Notes: generated by a model from the letters alone, not told the origin. A stretch of DNA of 64,000 nucleotides from Mycoplasma sp. OR1901 (GCF_013348745.1 NZ_CP054666.1:62001-126000), one strand, 5' to 3'; counted from the stretch's first letter, positions 47,376 through 58,854 are shown. Made by a program: numbers and translations.

Positions 47376-47981
47376 TTATAAATTAGATGTTTTAATTAAT
47401 TTTAATATTGGTTTATATTTTACTCTATGTATTTTAGGATTAACCCCATGAATCAGAAGTGCTTCAGAGTGCTTTTTAGTCCCGTATCCTTTATTGTTTT
47501 TGAAATCATATTGTGAAAATTCTTTGTCTAATTCAACCATATAATTATCCCTAAAAACTTTTGCTAAAATTGAAGCGGCCGCAATATTAAATGAAATTGA
47601 GTCACCTTTGATTAAGTTTTCTTGTGGTAAATCAATATTAATTTTTTCAAAATCGGTTAGAACAATATCCGGTTTATTTTTCATATTTTTAATTCCTAAT
47701 TCCATTGCCATTTGAGATTCCTTTTTAGGGTTACTATTATTGATTTGTTCTACAGATCTTACTATTATTTGGTATTCAACTGCATTTTCAATAATTTCTT
47801 TATATAGTTCATCTCTTTTTTTAGGAGTTAATTTCTTGGAATCATTAATGTTGTTGTTTGTATAATCCGGCTTCATAATTACACAGGCAGCAACAAGCGG
47901 ACCTGCTCAAGAACCTCTACCAGCTTCGTCGCAACCTGCTATTAATGCACCTTTATCAAACTTTTTTTCGTAATCTAACAT
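47376..47981 (-). CDS. rnhB: Ribonuclease HII
   Basis: A 201-aa enzyme that removes ribonucleotides from DNA-RNA hybrids. Catalytic motif DEAGRGSWAGPLVAACVI (Asp18, Glu19), NDSKKLTPKKR, then a third acidic region (IVLTDFEKI), and AAASILAKVFRDNYM. Reading TGA as Trp at residue 25 recovers the N-terminus; the ATG at 47981 has no Shine-Dalgarno and a TATAGT lies close upstream, so the mRNA may be nearly leaderless. Confidence 0.95.
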
Positions 47982-48090
47982 AATAGTATTTTACACTATA
48001 TATTTTGACTTTTATCATATACATTAATATAAATTAGAACTTTTTATTCTAAATATTTTAAATGCGTAAACTTTGTTTAAAAATATTTTT

Positions 48091-48164
48091 TTGTTGTAAT
48101 CATTGTTATTACAACATATTGTGTTATAATAATTTTGTTGTTGTAATAACAATGATTACAACAA
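48091..48164. promoter_or_regulatory. Double-operator region: 26-bp perfect inverted repeats flanking a promoter
   Basis: 48091-48116 and 48139-48164 are exact reverse complements. Each contains its own dyad, TTGTAAT-N7-ATTACAA (48094-48114 and 48141-48161, centres 47 bp apart). The left operator covers the -35 and the right one lies just past the expected transcription start. It drives the SnoaL-like gene. The Rrf2-family gene downstream is the obvious candidate regulator. Confidence 0.85.
48103..48130 (+). promoter_or_regulatory. Promoter of the SnoaL-like / Rrf2 genes
   Basis: -35 TTGTTA (48103-48108), 16-nt spacer, -10 TATAAT (48125-48130). The -35 lies inside the left operator, so a bound repressor would block RNA polymerase. 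Confidence 0.75.
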
Positions 48165-48185
48165 ATACAAAAATTAGGAGATAAA

Positions 48186-48956
48186 ATGACAAATAAAGAA
48201 AAAGCATTAGCATTAATAAATACATTCACAACAGGAGATACTAAATTAGCAAAAGAAATTTTAGCTACAGATTATATTCAACATAATTTAGCTTATGGTA
48301 CAGGTTTGGAAGCATTCTTAGGAGCAATTTCATACCTTGCAAGTGCACCGGTTAAAACAACAGTAAACAACATTCGTGCCTTTGAAGATGGTGATAAAGT
48401 ATTTTTACAAACAGTTTATAATTTCGCAGGCCAAGGGGAACAAGTTGCATTTGATATTTTTAGATTTGATTCTGAAGGTAAAGTTGCAGAACATTGAGAT
48501 AATTTAATTTCATTATCAGGCCCAAATCCATCAGGTCACACACAAATAGATGGTACTTTAGAAGTTAAGAACACAGATAAAGAAGAAACAAGAAGAGTAG
48601 TTACAGGGTTTGTAACAGACATATTACATGGTAAAAATTTAGATAAATTTAGCTCATACTTTGATGGTGATAATTATATTCAACATAATCCAAGCATTGC
48701 AGACGGTGTCTCTGGACTAGGCGCAGCCTTAGAAGCAATGGCTAAACAAGGAATTCAAATGGTTTATAGTAAGACATATTTCGTGCTTGCAGAAGGCGAT
48801 TTTGCTTTAGCTGTTAGTGAAGGAACATTTGCGGATGCACCTACATCTTATTATGACTTGTTCCGTGTTGAAAATGGAAAAATCGCTGAACACTGAGATG
48901 TTATGGAAACTATAGCAGAAAAAAATACATGACAAAATCAAAACGGAAAGTTTTAA
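48186..48956 (+). CDS. SnoaL/NTF2-like protein with two tandem domains
   Basis: A 256-aa cytoplasmic protein made of two homologous halves of about 125 residues, each with a YIQHN motif near its start (LATDYIQHNLAYG; GDNYIQHNPSIADG) and an EHWD motif near its end. This is the alpha+beta cone fold of SnoaL-like polyketide-cyclase relatives; many such bacterial proteins are of unknown function. TTAGGAG precedes the ATG, and one TGA(Trp) forms each HWD. No polyketide pathway is expected in a mycoplasma; a stress or detoxification role is a guess from the regulator next door. Confidence 0.85.
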
Positions 48957-49011
48957 TGTAATTATTAAATTTACAACATTAAGAATGTATAATAATATTA
49001 GGAGGAACGCT

Positions 49012-49464
49012 ATGCAAATATCAAGTAGATTTACAGTAGCCCTACATATTTTCGCATGTATAGATACTTATCAAGATGATTATAAAATTACAAGCGATTT
49101 TCTAGCAGGGAGCATTAATACAAATCCTGTTATTATTAGAAAAATTCTTAGCCAACTTAAAAATGCCAAATTAATTACTGTTGCAAGAGGAACTGGTGGA
49201 ATTGAAGTAACCAGGCCGTTCAATCAAATAACCTTTTATGATGTTTATCAAGCGATTGAACCTCTAAAAAATGGTGATCTATTTAATTTTCATGAAAACC
49301 CTAACCCGCAATGTATTGTTGGCGGTAACATTCACACAGTATTGGATAATAAATTAAAATCAATCCAAGAAGCAATGGAAAAACAAATGAAAAGTTTTAC
49401 TATTGATAAAATGGGTGTTGAAATTAAAAATATTTTGCTAAAACAGCAAAATAAAAATAAATAA
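49012..49464 (+). CDS. Rrf2-family transcriptional regulator (YwnA-like)
   Basis: A 150-aa protein with an N-terminal winged HTH: MQISSRFTVALHIFACIDTY, DFLAGSINTNPVIIRKILSQ, LKNAKLITVARGTGGIEVTR, FYDVYQAIEP. Fe-S sensing members (IscR, NsrR) carry three conserved Cys; here the C-terminal half has one (Cys in NPQCIVGG), so a cluster is unlikely and it fits the YwnA subgroup. AGGAGG lies 7 nt before the chosen ATG; an upstream ATG at 48985 would include the Shine-Dalgarno. It lies 55 nt after the SnoaL-like gene and probably binds the two TTGTAAT-N7-ATTACAA sites. Confidence 0.9.
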   Translation: MQISSRFTVALHIFACIDTYQDDYKITSDFLAGSINTNPVIIRKILSQLKNAKLITVARGTGGIEVTRPFNQITFYDVYQAIEPLKNGDLFNFHENPNPQCIVGGNIHTVLDNKLKSIQEAMEKQMKSFTIDKMGVEIKNILLKQQNKNK

Positions 49465-49474
49465 TAAGCATTTT

Positions 49475-49515
49475 AAACTTAAACCAATATTAGTTGATAA
49501 TGGTTTAAGTTTTTT
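49475..49515 (+). terminator. Terminator after the Rrf2-family gene
   Basis: AAACTTAAACCA-N14-TGGTTTAAGTTT followed by TTT. Confidence 0.85.
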
Positions 49516-49591
49516 AATACACTATATTATTAATAAAACGGACTTATCTACTTTAATGATATAATAACTTATATAAAGAAAAGAGGTAAAG

Positions 49592-50122
49592 ATGGCATCT
49601 AAAGTTACCGCACATTGTGCAAAATGTAATATTAATTACACATATTTATTCGGAGAAAGTGATCAACTAATATTATTTAATATATTTTTAGATGAATATA
49701 AAAAATCACAAATTGAATTATTTGATAAAGAAAAATTTATCAATTATTTTAAACCTATTTTCCTTGAAAACATTCAAGAGTTTAAAGAATTTAGTGAAGA
49801 AAAACAATTAGAACTTCTAAATGATAATTATGCAAAAATTCTAAACTTTTTCTTCCCTGAAGAAATAGAATTAATTAAGAAAAATATTGTGATGAATCAT
49901 AATATTGAAGTATTTCCAATAATTAATACTAATTTAACAGAAACTGAAAGATCAATTATTTCAGTTCCAATTATGAAAATTAAATTTTTAACAGGTGAGG
50001 AATATGTACGTCAATATAGCAATAATGTCGCTTATGTGCAATTTACTCCCGATCAACAATTTTTAACTTGTCCAGTTCATTTAGATTTAACTGCACAATT
50101 TATTAGTGAAGAAAAAGTTTAA
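49592..50122 (+). CDS. Hypothetical protein with possible zinc ligands
   Basis: A 176-aa soluble protein. The N-terminal CAKCNINY (CxxC) and a C-terminal LTCPVHLD could hold a structural metal ion; the middle is Glu/Lys/Phe-rich helix. AAGAGG lies 8 nt upstream of the ATG. No family recognised. It is convergent with the gene at 50149 and shares its terminator. Confidence 0.65.
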   Translation: MASKVTAHCAKCNINYTYLFGESDQLILFNIFLDEYKKSQIELFDKEKFINYFKPIFLENIQEFKEFSEEKQLELLNDNYAKILNFFFPEEIELIKKNIVMNHNIEVFPIINTNLTETERSIISVPIMKIKFLTGEEYVRQYSNNVAYVQFTPDQQFLTCPVHLDLTAQFISEEKV

Positions 50123-50150
50123 CACTATATTAAAAGTGTTAAACTTTTTT
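50112..50150. terminator. Bidirectional terminator between convergent genes
   Basis: AAAAAGTTTAACAC-N10-GTGTTAAACTTTTT. It contains the last codons of the plus-strand gene and abuts the stop of the minus-strand gene. Confidence 0.88.
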
Positions 50151-50622
50151 ATATTTCTAGATCACCTTTATAACTTAAAATAAATTCTTGTTTGTTAGAT
50201 GAATTTATTTTAACTAAATATTCTTGCAATGTTTTGATATCAGAAAAATAAACATTATAAAATTCTAAATATTTATCGCCAAATATAGTAGCAAGCTCTT
50301 TTTGACTTACAAATGTTGTGTATACATCAACCATAGTTTGAATTAATTCGATAAATTGATCTTTTGAGTATATTCTAGATTGATCTTCTGTTCAAGATGC
50401 GACCACATTTTGATATAAGTATCATGCACCTATACTTAAACTGTTAAAATTAAATTTTGCTTCTTTTGAAGTTGTGTTGTTGTGGTATTCAGAAAATAAT
50501 GTTACATTTAATATAAAGAAATGTTCTAATTGCTTTTTGCTAAAAAGCGGTTCATTTAATGTTTTATATAATAATTCTATGTTTTGGTTAGTTAAACCTT
50601 TTCTAAGTTCTAATAATTCCAT
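50149..50622 (-). CDS. Hypothetical protein
   Basis: A 157-aa predicted all-helical, soluble protein (MELLELRKGLTNQNIELLYK...). It has no signal peptide or known motif, and TGA(Trp) codons are needed to join the two halves. There is no good Shine-Dalgarno. Layout resembles the helical C-terminal domain of Rgg-type regulators, but no HTH precedes it, so no function is offered. Confidence 0.6.
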
Positions 50623-50796
50623 AATATAATTAAAACATTTTTAATTGAATTTATTAATAAAATCAGTTGCTTATTGTGACTTCAATAAAAATTATTTAAT
50701 ATTTTTAAAAAATATTTTTTGTTTATCTAAAAAGCGTGTATAATAAATTTACCTAAAAACGAATTAGGAAACGAAATAAAAAATATATTATAATTT

Positions 50797-50825
50797 TTGT
50801 TGAATTAAAAAATATATGCTATAAT
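50797..50825 (+). promoter_or_regulatory. Promoter of the tRNA cluster
   Basis: -35 TTGTTG (50797-50802), 17-nt spacer, -10 TATAAT (50820-50825) with TGC just before it (extended -10). tRNA-Asn begins 20 nt further on. Confidence 0.75.
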
Positions 50826-50844
50826 ATATTACGCAAACGCAAAT

Positions 50845-50919
50845 GCCGATTTAGCTCAGCGGTAGAGCAGCTGGCTGTTAACCAGTTGGTCGCAGGTTCG
50901 ATCCCCGCAATCGGCGCCA
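50845..50919 (+). tRNA. tRNA-Asn (GUU)
   Basis: A 75-nt cloverleaf with acceptor GCCGATT/AATCGGC, anticodon loop centred on GTT, T loop TTCGATC and encoded CCA. First of five closely spaced tRNAs. Confidence 0.97.
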
Positions 50920-50927
50920 TTTTATAA

Positions 50928-51003
50928 GGTCTGTTGGTGAAGCGGTTAACACACATGGTTTTCATCCATGCATACACGGGTTCGATCCCCGTACAGACTG
51001 CCA
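50928..51003 (+). tRNA. tRNA-Glu (UUC)
   Basis: 76 nt; acceptor GGTCTGT/ACAGACT (one G-U), anticodon stem CATGG/CCATG with loop TTTTCAT, encoded CCA. Confidence 0.96.
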
Positions 51004-51008
51004 TTTTT

Positions 51009-51084
51009 GGAAGATTAGCTCAGCTGGGAGAGCGTCGCCCTTACAAGGCGAATGTCATGGGTTCGAGTCCCTTATCTTCCACCA
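51009..51084 (+). tRNA. tRNA-Val (UAC)
   Basis: 76 nt; acceptor GGAAGAT/ATCTTCC, anticodon stem TCGCC/GGCGA with loop CTTACAA, encoded CCA. Confidence 0.97.
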
Positions 51085-51091
51085 TTATTGC

Positions 51092-51167
<76 letters not shown>

Positions 51168-51199
51168 TAGTGTGCTTTTTTTATTTATTATTTACACCT

Positions 51200-51284
51200 G
51201 CGCGGATGGTGAAATTGGCAGACACGCTAGATTTAGGCTCTAGTGCTTTACGGCATGAGGGTTCAAGTCCCTCTTCGCGCACCA
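51200..51284 (+). tRNA. tRNA-Leu (UAG)
   Basis: 85 nt with a long variable arm; acceptor GCGCGGA/TTCGCGC, anticodon loop TTTAGGC, encoded CCA. Confidence 0.97.
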
Positions 51285-51351
51285 TTTGAACATTAATACT
51301 TAAAAAAAGTATTATTTTTTTAAACATTTTTAATTAAATTTAATAACAAAC

Positions 51352-51382
51352 AAAAACTAAGAGTGAGAAACTTAGTTTTTTT
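51352..51382 (+). terminator. Terminator of the tRNA cluster
   Basis: AAAAACTAAG-N9-CTTAGTTTTTTT. Confidence 0.88.
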
Positions 51383-51445
51383 ATGAAATAAAAGCAAGAA
51401 CAACACGTATTCTTACTTTTTATGTTAAAATATATCTATATATGT

Positions 51446-51521
<76 letters not shown>

Positions 51522-51584
51522 TTTTTTTATATCAATTTTTGAAATAAAAATTAACTTATTTTACTATGTCATAGTTAAAAAAGT

Positions 51585-51617
51585 AAAAAGCAGGAAATTT
51601 AAAGTTCCTGCTTTTTA
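51585..51617 (-). terminator. Terminator overlapping the end of the gene at 51599
   Basis: AAAAAGCAGGAA-N8/10-TTCCTGCTTTTT. The CDS stop sits in the loop. A tail of T and A on both sides would allow use in both directions. Confidence 0.85.
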
Positions 51618-52180
51618 TTCTTCTCTTTTTCATAATTAGAAACTGAAATAACTTTTTCGTTTTCCAAATCATAAATTTGATATCCGTCAAATTCTTTTAC
51701 TTTATTTATTGCTTCGTCTACGTTTGATACAACTGCAATATTATCTAAAATAAGTTCTTCTTCATCTGTGTTGTATCTAAAACCTCAATTTATGTCATAT
51801 TTTTGTTTAGCTTCGTTTATGAAATTTATTAATTTATTTCTTTGATCTCCAGAGAGATCATCTAATTTATCGATTCAATTCAAATTAATTTTTAATGTTC
51901 CTAAATTTTCGTTTTTAAAAGCTACAATATAACCTTTTTTGTCAGTAAAAACATTTCATCCAACTAAAGGAGTATTATCTTTTTGATTAGAAAGTCTTAT
52001 ATCATATAATTCTTTTTTAGCTTTAATATCCCATGTATTTGCATTAAAAAAACTAGCCATATCAATAAATAAATTATTAAGATGATATCTAAGTGATTTT
52101 CCTCTTAAAAATTTTACAAACCCTTGTGTGTGCTCTCTTTGTTCTTCTATTATTTTTTTCTTTACTTCTTCTTTTTCCAA
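51599..52180 (-). CDS. Hypothetical protein with a TTG start
   Basis: A 193-aa soluble acidic/basic mixed protein (KKKIIEEQREHTQGFVKFLR at the start). AAGGAG lies 6 nt before a TTG at 52180 and there is no ATG nearby, so TTG is taken as the start. It shows a beta-rich middle (NVFTDKKGYIVAFKNENLGT) and a charged C-terminal tail. No family recognised. Confidence 0.65.
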
Positions 52181-52294
52181 TTTTTCTCCTTAAATATTTA
52201 CATTTTTTATTAATCAACATTAAAAATTATATTACTTTTAACTTTTGATTATGATTAATATTTTTTAAATATACTAAAAATGAATATTATGGAA

Positions 52295-52328
52295 AAATAA
52301 AAAATTAACATTTTTTCAATGTTAATTT
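52295..52328 (-). terminator. Terminator of trxA
   Basis: AAATTAACATT-N5-AATGTTAATTT, followed by TTTTTATTTTT on the minus strand, 6 nt after the stop. Confidence 0.8.
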
Positions 52329-52334
52329 AATATG

Positions 52335-52646
52335 TTATTTAATGAAAGGTGCAACTTGTTCTTTTAAAATTTCGTATGGTACGTAACCTGAGAAATCTTT
52401 AACTTCTTTGTCACCTTTAAATACTTTAGTGTAAGGAATTCCTTGAACACCATTTTCAAGAGCAAATTCTCTGTTGTGATCAATATTAACTCTTAAAACT
52501 TCAACATTATCGTTAGAATCTAATTGTTCTAAAGAACCTTTGTACATTCTACATGGACCACATCAATCAGCGTAAAAAACAACTAATTTTGTTTTTTCAC
52601 TTTTTAATGCTTCAGAAATAATTTCTTTGTTAGCTTCTTTTAGCAT
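52335..52646 (-). CDS. trxA: Thioredoxin
   Basis: A 103-aa redox protein. KLVVFYADWCGPCRMYKGSL holds the WCGPC active site (W is a TGA), and GVQGIPYTKVFKGD has the cis-proline loop. It reduces disulfides with thioredoxin reductase. TAAGGAGG is 6 nt from the ATG. Confidence 0.97.
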
Positions 52647-52778
52647 ATTGCCTCCTTAATTTTTAATAATCATAATTATAGCATTTAAATAAATTTAGTC
52701 AAAAAGTTTATTTTTTTTATAAAAATAGGCTAAAAACGCTTTTTTATACTTTTTAATGACTTAAAAAAAGATATAAAA

Positions 52779-52881
52779 AAAGCAGCTCCCTATTTTCACC
52801 ATTTGGCTATCGTCGGCGTAAAGAGGCTTAACTACTGAGTTCGGAATGGATTCAGGTGGGCCCTCTTGCTCTTGCTACTAA
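52779..52881 (-). rRNA. rrf: 5S ribosomal RNA (solitary)
   Basis: The minus strand carries the conserved CCACCTGAATCCATTCCGAA and GTTAAGCCTCTTTACGCCGA segments. Helix I pairs AGTAGC (5') with GCTGCT (3'). Ends are set by that helix to within a few nt. No 16S or 23S lies beside it; it has its own promoter and a T run at the 3' end. Confidence 0.95.
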
Positions 52882-52885
52882 GAAT

Positions 52886-52891
52886 AGTATA
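52886..52891 (-). promoter_or_regulatory. -10 of the 5S rRNA promoter
   Basis: TATACT on the minus strand, 6-7 nt before the expected 5S 5' end, with a possible -35 TTGGTT 15-16 nt upstream. Confidence 0.6.
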
Positions 52892-53015
52892 CACCATATT
52901 TTTAAAAACCAAAAATATTTTTTTATTTTTTTTAAAATATTTTTGATTTGTAAAGATGCAAAAATAAAATTGCTATATAATTTATATTATTAGATCAAGA
53001 AAAAAGGAGTAAAAC

Positions 53016-54643
<1,628 letters not shown>

Positions 54644-54644
<1 letters not shown>

Positions 54645-55333
54645 TGAACCGTTTCTTTGTTAAAGAAAAACAAGATAACTATTTTATTTTAGATAAAGAG
54701 GCTCAAAAACATATAAAAGTTTTAAGACTCGATGGTAAAAAAATTATTTGTGTATACCAAAATAGTTTTTTTGAATGTCAAGTAGAGTCAAATAGAGCAA
54801 TTATTCTAAAGCAAATAGAAGAAAATCATGAATTTCAAAACGATGTAATTTTATTAATGAGTTTAATTAAATACGATCGTTTTGAGTGGCTTTTGCAAAA
54901 AAGTACAGAATTAGGTGTTAAAAAAATAATACCGATAATAACCGAACATACAAATGGTGAGCTATATTCTTATAATAAATTTGAAAAAAAACGTCAAAGA
55001 TTTGAAGAGATTTTAAAAAATGCAGCTGAGCAGTCATTTAGAAATCAGATTCCGGTTTTAGGTGAATTAGTCAAGCTATCACAATTTAATTTTGATGACG
55101 ATTATGAAATTTATTTAGCACACGAAAAAATTGATTCTAAAAGTCAATTAATTCCTGATTCTATACAACAAAATGTTTATTATGTTGTTGGTCCAGAGGG
55201 TGGGTTTTCTGATTCTGAACTAGATAAGTTATCAGAAAAACAAAAAAATATTAATTTTGTCTCTTTAGGTAATAGAATTCTAAGAGCAGAAACAGCTGCT
55301 ATTTATATGATTTCCAAAACTAAAAATTCTTAA
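54644..55333 (+). CDS. rsmE: 16S rRNA (uracil-1498-N3)-methyltransferase
   Basis: A 229-aa SPOUT methyltransferase. MNRFFV start, an N-terminal PUA-like domain (AQKHIKVLRLDG), LQKSTELGVKKIIPIITEHT, AAEQSFRNQIP, and the knot motifs VVGPEGGFSDSEL and LGNRILRAETAA. It is translationally coupled to the ABC-F gene. Confidence 0.96.
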
Positions 55334-55380
55334 TATCATTAAGTTACGCTTGAAAAACTTAATATATCAAGAATTTTTTT
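55326..55380 (+). terminator. Long terminator after rsmE
   Basis: Arms TTCTTAATATCATTAAGTT and AACTTAATATATCAAGAA pair over about 19 bp with two irregularities, followed by seven T. It includes the rsmE stop. Confidence 0.85.
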
Positions 55381-55467
55381 AAATATACTTTAAAATCATT
55401 ATCATAAAAGCATTTTTTTGGTAAAATAATGAATATAAAATAATCAAAATAATTAGGAGAAAATTAA

Positions 55468-56901
55468 ATGAAAATTATAGATAAAAGAACTAAATTAGTT
55501 GCTACTATCGGACCTTCAAGTGATAATATTGACACATTACGTACATTAATTGAAAATGGTGTAACAACAATTAGAGCAAACTTCAGTCACGGTTCACACG
55601 AAGAACAAGCAAACAAATTCAACATGGCAAAACAACTTTCTAAAGAACTTAGAATTCCTGTTTCTTTAATGTTAGATACAAAAGGACCAGAAATTCGTGT
55701 TGGAAAAATGAAAGATGGTGCTCAAGTTGTTGAAGCAGGTTCAACAGTTTTAATTCACACAACACAAGATAAATACCTTAACTTTGAAGGTATCCCAACA
55801 GAAATCACAGTTGCATATGACATGGATAAAGATTTAGTTGTTGGAAACCAAGTTTTAATCGATGACGGTAAATTATCAACAGTTGTAACAGAAGTTGGTG
55901 AAGGATACGTTAAAGTTAAAGCAGAAAACACACACAAAGTTAAAACAAACAAACGTGTTAACTTACCAGGTGTTGACTTCTCATTACCATTCTTAGCAGA
56001 AAAAGATATCAATGATATTAAATTTGGTATTACACAAGGAATCAACTATGTAGCTGCTTCATTTGTTAACTCAGCAAGAAACGTAAACGAATTAAGACAA
56101 TTATTAAATGAAAACGGTGGATCACACGTTCAAATTATTTCTAAAATTGAATCACACTTAGGATGTGTAAACATCGATGAAATTATCGAAGCATCAGATG
56201 GAATCATGGTTGCTCGTGGAGACTTAGGTCTTGAAATTCCTTACTACGATGTTCCATATCACCAAAAAAACATGATCAGAAAATGTCGTGAAGCAGGTAA
56301 ACCAGTTATTGTTGCTACACAAATGTTAGACTCAATGGAAAACACACCACACCCTACACGTGCAGAAGTAACAGACGTTTACTACGCAGTTGAATTAGGT
56401 GCTGACTCTACAATGTTATCAGGTGAAAGCGCAAACGGACAATTCCCACTTGAATCAGTTAAAACAATGACAGCTATTTCAAAACGTGCAGAAAAAGAAT
56501 TTTACTCAAGAAACTACTACGAAAGACAATTAGAAAAAGTTTGAGGAAATTCAAATCAATCAGATAAAAGAACTAAAATAGCTTATGAAATTGCTAAAAA
56601 AGCAAAAGATGGTGATTACAAATTTGCAGTTGTTTTATCAAGAACAGGTGAATTATTAAAACAAGTTTCTAAATTTAGACCTAATACAATCACAATTGGT
56701 ATTTTAAATGATGAAAAATTAATTAACGGATTTGGTGCATACTCAGGTGTATTCGTGTCAGTTGATTCATTAGACTTATTTGATAAAGTTAAAGCTGATA
56801 ACTCATTAGCTGAAGAAGCTTTAAAACCATACGGAATCCAAAAAGGTGATAAATACTTAGTGGTTGAAAACGAAAGTTTTACAGAACACGAAGTTAAATA
56901 A
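55468..56901 (+). CDS. pyk: Pyruvate kinase
   Basis: A 477-aa enzyme; with glycolysis as the main ATP source in fermenting mycoplasmas it is central. Motifs: RTKLVATIGPSSD, RANFSHGSHEE, LMLDTKGPEIRVG, signature KIESHLGCVNIDEII (catalytic Lys), MVARGDLGLEIPYY, and VTDVYYAVELGADSTMLSGE. A C-terminal domain follows one TGA(Trp). TTAGGAG precedes the ATG. G/C-rich codon choice indicates high expression. Confidence 0.98.
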
Positions 56902-56913
56902 TATAATACAAAC

Positions 56914-56936
56914 TAAAAGTGCTTAGGCACTTTTTT
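56914..56936 (+). terminator. Terminator of pyk
   Basis: AAAAGTGC-TTAG-GCACTTTT followed by a T run. Confidence 0.92.
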
Positions 56937-57016
56937 ATTTACTTTTTATTAAAAAATAAATAAAAAAATCCTTGACGCAAATGATTTATATGTTATAATA
57001 TTAAAGCAAATTACAT

Positions 57017-57100
57017 GGGGGGATAGCAAAGCGGCCAAATGCGGGTGGCTGTAACCCACTTTCTTAGGATTCGGGGGTTCGAATCCCTCTCCCCCCACCA
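57017..57100 (+). tRNA. tRNA-Tyr (GUA)
   Basis: 84 nt with long variable arm; acceptor GGGGGGA/TCCCCCC, anticodon loop CTGTAAC, encoded CCA. Confidence 0.96.
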
Positions 57101-57105
57101 TTTTT

Positions 57106-57180
57106 TGTCCCATAGCCAAGCGGTAAGGCATCGGGTTTTGGTTCCGACACGCGTTAGTTCGAATCTAACTGGGACAGCCA
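57106..57180 (+). tRNA. tRNA-Gln (UUG)
   Basis: 75 nt; acceptor TGTCCCA/TGGGACA, anticodon loop TTTTGGT, encoded CCA. It lies 5 nt after tRNA-Tyr. Confidence 0.96.
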
Positions 57181-57183
57181 TAT

Positions 57184-57207
57184 CACTCTGAAAAGAGTGT
57201 TTTTTTA
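57184..57207 (+). terminator. Terminator of the tRNA pair
   Basis: CACTCT-GAAA-AGAGTG followed by eight T. Confidence 0.92.
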
Positions 57208-57277
57208 TATTTTTTTTGGGCAAAAATTTACTTATTGCATTTTTTTAAAATATATTTTGTTATATAATTATGATAAT

Positions 57278-58726
57278 ATGAATAAAGAAAAACAAATAGA
57301 TAAAATAACTCCAATGGAGTTTGATTTTGCTAAATGATATACAGATGTTGTTAAAAATGGTGATCTTATAGCTTATGGGCCAGCAAAAGGTTCAATTATT
57401 TATAAACCAAATTCTTTTGGTATTTGAGAATTAATACAAAAAGAATTAAACAACATATTTAAGTCAAAAGGAATTCAAAATGTTTATTTGCCTCTTTTAA
57501 TTCCTGAGAACTTATTTCAATTAGAAAAAGAACACATTGAAGGTTTTAACCCAGAATTAGCAACTGTAACTAAAGTAGGTGATAAAGAATTAAGTGAAAA
57601 ATTATTTATCAGACCTACATCAGAAGTTTTATTTGCTGATTTATTTAAAAAATCAATTAACTCATACAATGATTTACCAATTGTGTACAATCAATGAGCT
57701 AATGTTTTAAGATGAGAAAAAACAACAAACCCATTTTTACGTACTAGAGAATTTTTATGACAAGAAGGACACACATGTCATGATAATCCACTTGAAGCAC
57801 GTAAATTAACACGTGAAATGATTTCTACATATGCTAAATTCTTAAAAAATTATTTAGCTATACCAACAATAGTAGGTAAAAAAACACCAAGAGAAAAATT
57901 TGCTGGTGCTTGTTCTACATATACAATTGAAGCTATGATGAAAGATGGTAAAGCTTTACAATCTGGAACAAGTCACTACTTAAATCAAAATTTCTCTAAA
58001 CCATACGGAATTAAATTTAAAAATAAAGAAAATAAAGACGAATTCGTATACCAGACTTCATGAGGTATTTCTACTCGTTTATTAGGTGCAATTATTATGA
58101 CTCATGGTGATAATAGAGGTATAATAATTCCTCCTAGAGTTGCTCCAATTCAAGTTGACATTCTTGAATTATTTGCTAAAAAAGAACCTAAAGTTCATGA
58201 AGTTGCAGCTGACTTAAAAGCAAAAATTGGTCGTAAATTCAGAGTGCGTTTAGATTCTACCGATAAAAATCCTGGTTACAAAGCTTCAAATAGTGAAATA
58301 CAAGGTGTTCCATTACGTATCGAAGTTGGACCAAGAGATCTTGCTGAAAATAAAGTATTAGTTGTTAGAAGAGATACTTTAGAAAAACAATTATTAGATA
58401 TTGATGAATTAAAAGATTTAATACCAACATTACTTGATGATATTCATAATAATTTATATGATTTAGCACAAAAAAGATTAGAAGATAATACAGAGTACGT
58501 TTATAACTACGCTGACTTTAAAGAAAAAATTAAAGAAAATAAATTTATAGTAGCTCCATTTTGTTGTGATGACTACGTAGAAGAAAAAATTAAAGAAGAA
58601 ACAGGAGCTACAGCAAGATGTATTCCTATTAAATTGTTCAAAAAGCCATTTAAAGATAAAAAATGTTTTATTGATGGTTGTGATAAACAAACTAATAGAT
58701 ACGTTGTTTTTGCGAAGGCATATTAA
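57278..58726 (+). CDS. proS: Prolyl-tRNA synthetase (archaeal/eukaryote-type)
   Basis: A 482-aa class II synthetase of the short form without the editing insertion. ITPMEFDFAKWYTDVVKNGD opens it; motif 2 is FLRTREFLWQEGHTCH, motif 3 HGDNRGIIIPPRVAP. A C-terminal zinc-binding domain carries FCCDDY, ARC and a final VVFAKAY tail. Many TGA(Trp) codons. The ATG at 57278 has no Shine-Dalgarno, and a TATAAT lies only 10 nt upstream, so the mRNA may start at or near the initiation codon. Confidence 0.96.
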
Positions 58727-58757
58727 AAACTGGTAAAATTTTCATTTTTCGCAAAAT

Positions 58758-58791
58758 TAAAAAGGAAAAATCGGCATTTTTTCCTTTTTTT
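58758..58791 (+). terminator. Terminator after proS
   Basis: AAAAAGGAAAAA-N6-TTTTTTCCTTTTTT, 30 nt after the stop. Confidence 0.85.
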
Positions 58792-58854
58792 GTTCATTTT
58801 TAAGAAATTTCCAAAAAAATTTATATAAATAAAAGTGGAAGGAGAATTAGAAAA

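Noticed and set aside
48091-48164. Rho-independent terminator
   Set aside because: The inverted repeats have no T run and surround a promoter; each arm is itself a dyad, which fits operators better.
50819-51004. Minus-strand frame across the tRNA cluster
   Set aside because: It runs antisense over tRNA-Asn and tRNA-Glu; structured RNA genes explain the sequence.
56949-57223. Two minus-strand frames over tRNA-Tyr and tRNA-Gln
   Set aside because: Antisense to well-folded tRNAs; the translations are the familiar false ORFs of tRNA genes.
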